Shown: piece after piece, positions 6,127 to 10,088 of the stretch | Numbering within the stretch: position 1 is the first letter of the stretch | How the letters are laid out: each line of letters starts with the position of its first letter | DNA from: Thermoplasmata archaeon | GTDB taxonomy: Archaea; Thermoplasmatota; Thermoplasmata; Lutacidiplasmatales; UBA184 | Assembly (NCBI GenBank): GCA_030042815.1 | Contig: JASHYY010000010.1 | Location: 1 to 10,088, forward strand | Direction: 5' to 3' | DNA length: 10,088 bases | Translations under genes and position numbers: made by a program | Notes under the pieces: model-generated | Told to the model about the DNA's origin: nothing | Database searches by the model: none | The model's input: the letters and a program-made list of their open reading frames with translations, nothing else

Positions 6127-6942
6127 ATGCACGCGACCGTCCTCCGAGCGCACCCTTCCGAACGTCCCGAAATCGCCCTTCGGGCAGACCATCTCGAGGT
6201 CGCCTACCGTGACCGAGTCGTGTGGCGAGACGCCACGTTCCAGATACGCCGCGGAGAGTTCGTCGCGGTCATCGGACCGAACGGAGCCGGGAAGACCACG
6301 CTGTTCCGCCTGCTGCTCGGACTCCGGCGGCCCTCCGGAGGATCGCTCGAGGTGTTGGGCGAGGCGCCCCGCCGGGGCAACCCGCGTATCGGCTACGTCC
6401 CGCAGCGCCATACGATCGACAACGACACCCACGTCGCCGCGGACGCGCTCGTCCGTCTCGGGTACTCCGGGACCCGGTGGGGGCCGGGCTGGCACTTTCA
6501 GGCCCAGCAGGAGGCCGCGGACGCGGCGCTGGACGCCGTCGGCGCCTCCGACCTCGCGGCAAAATCGCTCGGCGCGATGTCCGGCGGGGAGCTCCAGCGG
6601 GTCTTCCTGGCCGAAGCACTCGTCGGCAATCCCGAGATGCTGCTGCTCGACGAGCCCCTCTCGAACCTTGACCTGCGTCGATCGCGCGAGCTCGTCGAGG
6701 TCGTTCACGGGCTGGTCCGGTCGCGCGACGTCACGACCCTCCTCGTGGCCCACGACATCAATCCGCTCATCGAGTGTCTCGACAAGGTGATCTACATCGC
6801 GAACGGCAACGTCGCGACCGGTCCGCCCGAGACCGTCCTCACCTCGGCCTCGCTGACCGAGCTCTACGGGGTTCCGGTCGAGGTCTTGCACGATTCGCGC
6901 GGGAACATCGTCATCGTCGGGGGAGAGAATCCCCACGAGTAA
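6127..6942 (+). CDS. znuC: Metal ABC transporter ATP-binding protein
   Basis: This 271-residue cytoplasmic ATPase powers the importer. All nucleotide-binding motifs are intact: Walker A 'GPNGAGKTT' (50-58), Q-loop Gln93 in 'YVPQR', ABC signature 'MSGGELQR' (151-158), Walker B 'MLLLDEP' (171-177), D-loop 'SNLD' and H-loop His209 in 'VAHD'. 'YVPQRHTID' after the Q-loop is typical of the Zn/Mn (ZnuC/MntB/TroB) subgroup. The ATG lies six bases after the stop of the binding-protein gene and eight bases lie between its own stop and the permease start, so the three are co-transcribed and probably translationally linked. The preceding ribosome-binding site is weak (AGGTCAGTGA). Metal specificity cannot be read from this subunit. 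Confidence 0.95.
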   Translation: MHATVLRAHPSERPEIALRADHLEVAYRDRVVWRDATFQIRRGEFVAVIGPNGAGKTTLFRLLLGLRRPSGGSLEVLGEAPRRGNPRIGYVPQRHTIDNDTHVAADALVRLGYSGTRWGPGWHFQAQQEAADAALDAVGASDLAAKSLGAMSGGELQRVFLAEALVGNPEMLLLDEPLSNLDLRRSRELVEVVHGLVRSRDVTTLLVAHDINPLIECLDKVIYIANGNVATGPPETVLTSASLTELYGVPVEVLHDSRGNIVIVGGENPHE

Positions 6943-6950
6943 GGTCGGCC

Positions 6951-7847
6951 ATGACCGCCTTCAGCTGGAACTTCGTTACCGACCTCCGCGCGATGTGGCA
7001 GTACGCGTTCATGCGAAATGCGTTCGCGGCGGGAACGATCGTCGCGATCGTCGCAGGGATGGTCGGCTACTTCGTCGTGCTGCGGCGTTCGGCGTTCGCC
7101 ACGCACGCGCTCGGTCACGTGGGTTTTTCGGGCGCCGCCGGGGCGGTGCTGTTCGGGGTGAATCCCGTCTTCGGGCTCCTATTGTTCACCGTCTCGGGCG
7201 GGACCGGAATGGCGCTCTTGGGACGGCGCGCGTCGACGCGGGACATCGAGATCGGGACCGTGCTCGCGTTCATGCTCGGCCTCGGCCTAGTTTTCCTCAG
7301 CCTGTACAACGGCTACGCGACGGAGGCCTACTCGATCCTCTTCGGCGAGATCCTGGGGATCAGCGACGCGGGAGTCCTCCTGACGCTGGGGGCCGGAGTC
7401 GTCGTCCTCGCGGTGATCGCGGCCCTGTATCGACCGCTGCTGTTCTCCTCGCTCGACGAGGACGTCGCCGAGGCGAAGGGGCTCCCGATGCTGGCGCTCA
7501 ACCTCGGGTTCATGGTCATCCTCGCGGTGGCGATCTCGTTCGCCGTCCAGGTGATCGGGGTCCTCCTGATCTTCGCGTTGATGGTGACGCCGGCGGCGAC
7601 GGCCGTGCGGGTCACCCAACGGCCGCTCGCGGCGCTCCTCGTCTCGACCGGGATCGCCGTCTTCTCGATCTGGGCCGGCCTGTTCCTCGCCTGGTACGAA
7701 CAGTACCCGGCGAGCTTCTTCATCGTCGCGACGGCGTTCGCCATCTACCTCATGGTCCGGGGGGGCCAGGCGATCGCCACGCGCTGGGTCCGTCCGAGCT
7801 TTCCGGGGGTCGGAACCGACTCCTCGGTCGGAGCCGAGTCCGCGTAG
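6951..7847 (+). CDS. znuB: Metal ABC transporter permease (ABC-3 family)
   Basis: The 298 residues hold about eight or nine hydrophobic segments (roughly 26-44, 55-70, 72-90, 101-119, 142-160, 182-217 as two, 226-248, 254-270). Family marks are the early 'SAFATHALGHVGFSGAAGA' (47-65), the 'FGEILGIS' loop (131-138), the coupling segment 'SLDEDVAEAKGL' (167-178) that contacts the ATPase, and 'VIGVLLIFALMVTPAATA' (201-218). The protein forms the membrane channel for the metal captured by the binding protein and would work as a homodimer. The ATG at 6951 is chosen because it follows the ATPase stop by eight bases and opens directly into the conserved N-terminus; the longer open frame upstream lies inside the ATPase gene. 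The C-terminal 20 residues are polar and unremarkable. Confidence 0.94.
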   Translation: MTAFSWNFVTDLRAMWQYAFMRNAFAAGTIVAIVAGMVGYFVVLRRSAFATHALGHVGFSGAAGAVLFGVNPVFGLLLFTVSGGTGMALLGRRASTRDIEIGTVLAFMLGLGLVFLSLYNGYATEAYSILFGEILGISDAGVLLTLGAGVVVLAVIAALYRPLLFSSLDEDVAEAKGLPMLALNLGFMVILAVAISFAVQVIGVLLIFALMVTPAATAVRVTQRPLAALLVSTGIAVFSIWAGLFLAWYEQYPASFFIVATAFAIYLMVRGGQAIATRWVRPSFPGVGTDSSVGAESA

Positions 7848-7953
7848 GCTCCGACGCCACGCAAACCTGCGCGGGTCGAGAGTCCGGGGGCCCGCAGAAC
7901 TTCCCAAGTCTCCTGAATCCGGGTTGAGAGGCGGTGCCCGCGAGCACCGGAAC

Positions 7954-8155
7954 TTAGGGGAGCTTGATCCGGAGCGACGGGGTCGTCGGGGGCGATCGTC
8001 TCCCGGGCCGGGAGGAGGGGGCGGTCCGCGACCGCCGAGAAGAGGGCAGCCTCGCTCGGGGTCAGCCGGAGGCAGACCCTTCGCCGCGGGACCCGGTCCG
8101 GGCGGCGAATGACGGACGTGCCCTTCCGTCCCCCACTCCCGCGCGAGGACCTTTC
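7954..8155 (-). pseudogene. Possible decayed or frameshifted minus-strand gene fragment
   Basis: One minus-strand frame running from an upstream stop (8156-8158) has almost only G or C in third positions and reads like protein around 'VCLRLTPSEAALFSAVADRP' and the following residues. No ATG, GTG or TTG precedes that part. The frame stays open beyond 7954, but a one-base shift near the end would give 'SLRIKLP' and a stop, a natural-looking C-terminus. This would fit a gene remnant that lost its start and suffered a frameshift. No family is recognised, and high-GC DNA can produce such frames by chance. Confidence 0.22.
8000..8036. repeat. Two adjacent short perfect hairpins
   Basis: CTCCCG/CGGGAG (8000-8005 with 8009-8014) and GGCGGTC/GACCGCC (8020-8026 with 8030-8036), each with a three-base loop, lie six bases apart. 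They could be mRNA structure after the permease gene or incidental to GC-rich sequence; no protein or RNA family is recognised. Confidence 0.35.
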
Positions 8156-8162
8156 TTAATAG
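8152..8162 (+). promoter_or_regulatory. TATA-type promoter of poxB
   Basis: TTTCTTAATAG is the only AT-rich island upstream of poxB and shares the TTTCTTA pattern of the SHOCT gene promoter. Transcription would begin near 8183, giving a leader of about 30 bases without a recognisable ribosome-binding site before the ATG at 8214. Confidence 0.55.
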
Positions 8163-8213
8163 CGGAAGCCGCTCCCCCGGCCCCCGTCCCGGGGTCGGAG
8201 CGCGCGTCTCCTC

Positions 8214-9935
8214 ATGCAGCGGGTCGCGGACGTTCTCGTCGACGCCTTGGTCGCGGCCGGAATCCGCCACGTGTACGGCGTGGCCGGAGATTCTCTCAAT
8301 GCCGTGACCGATTCGATCCGGGGCCGCAAGGAGATCGCCTGGGTCCATGTCCGCCACGAAGAGGCGGCAGCCTTTGCCGCGGGGGCCGAGGCCCAGTTGA
8401 CCGGCGGGCTGGCCGCCTGCGCGGGGAGCTGCGGTCCCGGTAACCTCCACCTGATCAACGGGCTCTACGACGCCCATCGCAGCCGCGCCCCCGTCCTGGC
8501 CCTCGCGGCCCAGATACCGACCGCGGAGATCGGGTCGAACTACTTCCAGGAGACCCATCCGGAGGCGATCTTCCGGGAGTGCAGCCACTACCGGGAGCTG
8601 GTCGCGACCCCGGAGCAATTGCCCCGGGTCGTGGAGACGGCGATGGAGACCGCACTCGCCCGTCGGGGCGTGTCGGTCGTGATCCTTCCGGGCGACGTCG
8701 CGCTGCTCCACTCGGTGGGGAAACCGCCCCGGGCTCCCGTGACACCGGTGCCGTCTCCCGTGCGTCCGTCGAACGACGACCTCGTTCGGCTCGCGCGGAT
8801 GGTGAACGAGGCGAAACGGGTGACGATACTCGCCGGGAGCGGATGCGCGGCGGCGCGCGAGTCTCTCCTACGGGCCGCGAAGCTGTTGCAGGCCCCGATC
8901 GTCCACACCCTGCGGGGAAAGGAGTCGCTCGAGCACGACAACCCGTACGACGTCGGGATGACGGGTCTGATCGGGTTCTCCTCGGGCTACCACGCCATGA
9001 TGGACGCCGACCTCCTCCTGATGCTCGGGACCGACTTCCCCTACCGTCAGTTCTACCCCGAGCCCGCGAAGAAGGTCCAGGTGGACATCGACTCGAAGCA
9101 GATCGGACGTCGGACGCGGGTCGACCTCGGGATCGTCGGCGACGTCGCGTCGACGCTCGAAGCTCTCCTGCCTACCGTGCAGGCGAAGACCGAGAAGCTC
9201 CACCTCTCGGCGTCCCTCGACCACTACCGGCACGCTCGGGAGTCGCTCGACGACCTCGCGACCGGGGAGGCCGGGAAGTCGCCGGTTCACCCCCAGTACG
9301 TAGCCCGGGTCTTCGACGAACTGGCCGCGGACGACGCGATCTTCACCTGCGACGTCGGGCTCCCGACGGTCTGGGCCGCCCGGTACCTTCGGATGAACGG
9401 ACGGCGACGCCTCCTGGGTTCGTTCTGGCACGGGACGATGGCAAACGCCCTCCCGCAGGCGATCGGCGCGAAGTCCGCGAAGCCGGACCGCCAGGTCGTG
9501 AGCTTCTCGGGGGACGGCGGCCTCTCGATGCTCTTCGGCGAACTGCTGACCCTCAACCAGCTCCACCTCCCCGTGAAGGTCGTCGTCTTCAACAACGGGG
9601 CGCTCGGCTTCGTGGCGCTCGAGCAGATCTCGGCCGGCTTCATCTCGGCCGACGTGGACCTCGAGAACCCCGACTTCGCAGCGGTGGCGAACACGGTCGG
9701 TCTGAAGGGATTCCGCGCCGAGAAGCCCGAGCAGGTGCGGCCGATGGTCGAGCAGCTGCTGGCGGAACCCGGACCGGCCCTCCTCGACGTCGTCGTCTCG
9801 CGTCAGGAGATCGTGATGCCCCCGTCCCTCGAGCGGGCGGTCGTGAAAGGGTTCGGGCTCTGGTTGGTCAAGGCGGTCCTGAGCGGACGGGGCGACGAGA
9901 TCGTCGACCTCGCGAAGGTCAACCTGTTCCGGTGA
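8214..9935 (+). CDS. poxB: Pyruvate dehydrogenase (quinone) / pyruvate oxidase PoxB, ThDP- and FAD-dependent
   Basis: This 573-residue enzyme decarboxylates pyruvate to acetate and CO2 and passes electrons through FAD to membrane quinone. It reads like E. coli PoxB (572 residues) end to end: 'GVAGDSLN', catalytic Glu49 in 'RHEEAAAFAAGAEAQL', 'GSCGPGNLHLINGL' (71-84), 'YFQETHPE', 'FRECSHY', the FAD domain with 'APIVHTLRGKE' and 'NPYDVGMTGLIGFSSG' (243-258), 'FTCDVGLPTVWAARYLRMNG' (377-396), and the ThDP motif from 'GDGG' (433-436) to 'FNNGALGFV' (459-467). The C-terminal 'SGRGDEIVDLAK' (557-568) matches the amphipathic membrane-binding tail that in E. coli activates the enzyme at the membrane. 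Monocistronic: its own promoter lies upstream and the next gene is antiparallel, overlapping its last 17 bases. Family resemblance to bacterial proteins suggests horizontal acquisition. Confidence 0.95.
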   Translation: MQRVADVLVDALVAAGIRHVYGVAGDSLNAVTDSIRGRKEIAWVHVRHEEAAAFAAGAEAQLTGGLAACAGSCGPGNLHLINGLYDAHRSRAPVLALAAQIPTAEIGSNYFQETHPEAIFRECSHYRELVATPEQLPRVVETAMETALARRGVSVVILPGDVALLHSVGKPPRAPVTPVPSPVRPSNDDLVRLARMVNEAKRVTILAGSGCAAARESLLRAAKLLQAPIVHTLRGKESLEHDNPYDVGMTGLIGFSSGYHAMMDADLLLMLGTDFPYRQFYPEPAKKVQVDIDSKQIGRRTRVDLGIVGDVASTLEALLPTVQAKTEKLHLSASLDHYRHARESLDDLATGEAGKSPVHPQYVARVFDELAADDAIFTCDVGLPTVWAARYLRMNGRRRLLGSFWHGTMANALPQAIGAKSAKPDRQVVSFSGDGGLSMLFGELLTLNQLHLPVKVVVFNNGALGFVALEQISAGFISADVDLENPDFAAVANTVGLKGFRAEKPEQVRPMVEQLLAEPGPALLDVVVSRQEIVMPPSLERAVVKGFGLWLVKAVLSGRGDEIVDLAKVNLFR

Positions 9936-10088
9936 GCCCGTGGCTCCGCGGCCCCGACCGCGCCGGTGTCCCCGGCCGTGAGATCGGGTGGATCGGGACG
10001 CCGTACTCGCGCAGGATCGCGACGAAACGGGGGTCGTCCCGGATCGAATCGAAGAACAGCCCCCGGTACCAGAGCCAGAGGACACGGT
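9919..10088 (-). CDS. C-terminal fragment of a minus-strand gene, start outside the window
   Basis: The last 55 codons of a minus-strand frame run from 10086 to a TGA at 9919-9921. The segment 'VLWLWYRGLFFDSIRDDPRF' and the following 'VAILREYGVPIHPI' look like genuine protein. The 'LRDDPRFxxLLxxxGxP' style of ending is common at the C-terminus of TPR-containing regulators and adenylate-cyclase- or kinase-like proteins, but that is a loose resemblance. The final 20 residues are low-complexity Pro/Arg/Gly/Ser and extend into the 3' end of poxB, overlapping it by 17 bases. Domain content cannot be judged from this fragment. Confidence 0.55.
   Translation of the reverse strand, partial: RVLWLWYRGLFFDSIRDDPRFVAILREYGVPIHPISRPGTPARSGPRSHGLTGTG

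Larger units (their letters stand above)
7848..8213. other. Intergenic region with hairpins between the metal operon and poxB
   Basis: There is no intact gene. Small perfect hairpins occur at 7932-7949 (CGGTGC/GCACCG, six-base loop), 8000-8014 and 8020-8036. None is followed by a T-run, so a classic terminator for the metal operon is not evident. A minus-strand open stretch with coding-like third positions lies at about 7954-8155 and is listed separately. The right end holds the poxB promoter. Confidence 0.5.

Noticed and set aside
7932..8036. Possible structured RNA or tRNA-like element from three small hairpins
   Set aside because: The stems do not assemble into a cloverleaf or any riboswitch I know, and the stretch overlaps a coding-like minus frame.
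7287..8711. 474-codon minus-strand frame across the permease, intergenic region and poxB
   Set aside because: Arg/Asp/Pro-rich translation antisense to two well-supported genes; typical of high-GC DNA.
8868..10085. 405-codon minus-strand frame opposite poxB, extending to the window edge
   Set aside because: Antisense shadow of poxB; a different minus frame (ending at 9919) gives the protein-like C-terminus at the edge.
1..10088. CRISPR arrays, insertion sequences, defence genes, prophage
   Set aside because: No spaced direct repeats, transposase or integrase motifs, terminal inverted repeats or recognisable defence proteins were seen; the tRNA end at the left edge shows no attachment-site duplication inside the window.

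Overview
The window looks like a piece of a high-GC archaeal chromosome, most likely an uncultured member of the Thermoplasmatota. The evidence for this is: a tRNA without an encoded CCA end; AT-rich CTTAT-type TATA elements standing alone in very GC-rich DNA about 25-30 bases before starts, two of them positioned for leaderless or nearly leaderless messages; and a large secreted protein with tandem 'VTFSE(T/S)GxPSGDxW' domains, a repeat I associate with Thermoplasmata surface proteins. The phylum is an inference from style and remembered families, not from a search.

Layout. Positions 1-46 are the 3' half of tRNA-Val(CAC). A strong minus-strand hairpin plus T-tract (114-153) ends a 666-residue glycoprotein-like surface protein (180-2180, minus). 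Upstream of it lies a sulfite-oxidase-family molybdenum enzyme (2475-3617, minus). A divergent promoter region separates this from a 94-residue His/Cys-bearing small protein (3804-4088, plus). A two-helix membrane protein with a C-terminal SHOCT motif (4129-4554, minus) follows tail-to-tail.

The centre is a compact metal-uptake operon on the plus strand: a DtxR/MntR-type metalloregulator (4713-5150), then a cluster A-I substrate-binding protein (5173-6120), an ATPase (6127-6942) and an ABC-3 permease (6951-7847), with gaps of only 6-22 bases. Just upstream, an AT-rich element with the palindrome CCTAA-TAA-TTAGG and repeated ATATACCT runs into the TATA box. This suggests the regulator represses its own operon when metal is sufficient. 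The binding protein has the ligand set His76/His140/Glu204/Glu284, closer to Mn/Fe-type PsaA than to Zn-type ZnuA. The regulator lacks several canonical DtxR/MntR primary-site ligands. The metal is therefore unresolved.

The right part holds a gene-poor stretch of about 366 bases with hairpins and a possible decayed minus-strand reading frame, then a full-length PoxB-type pyruvate:quinone dehydrogenase (8214-9935). It is very like the E. coli enzyme, including the C-terminal membrane-binding tail, and may be an acquired gene. The last bases carry the C-terminus of a further minus-strand gene that overlaps the end of poxB.

I found no CRISPR array, insertion sequence, phage gene, rRNA or recognisable defence system. 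The most interesting unit is the autoregulated metal operon with its unusual regulator.
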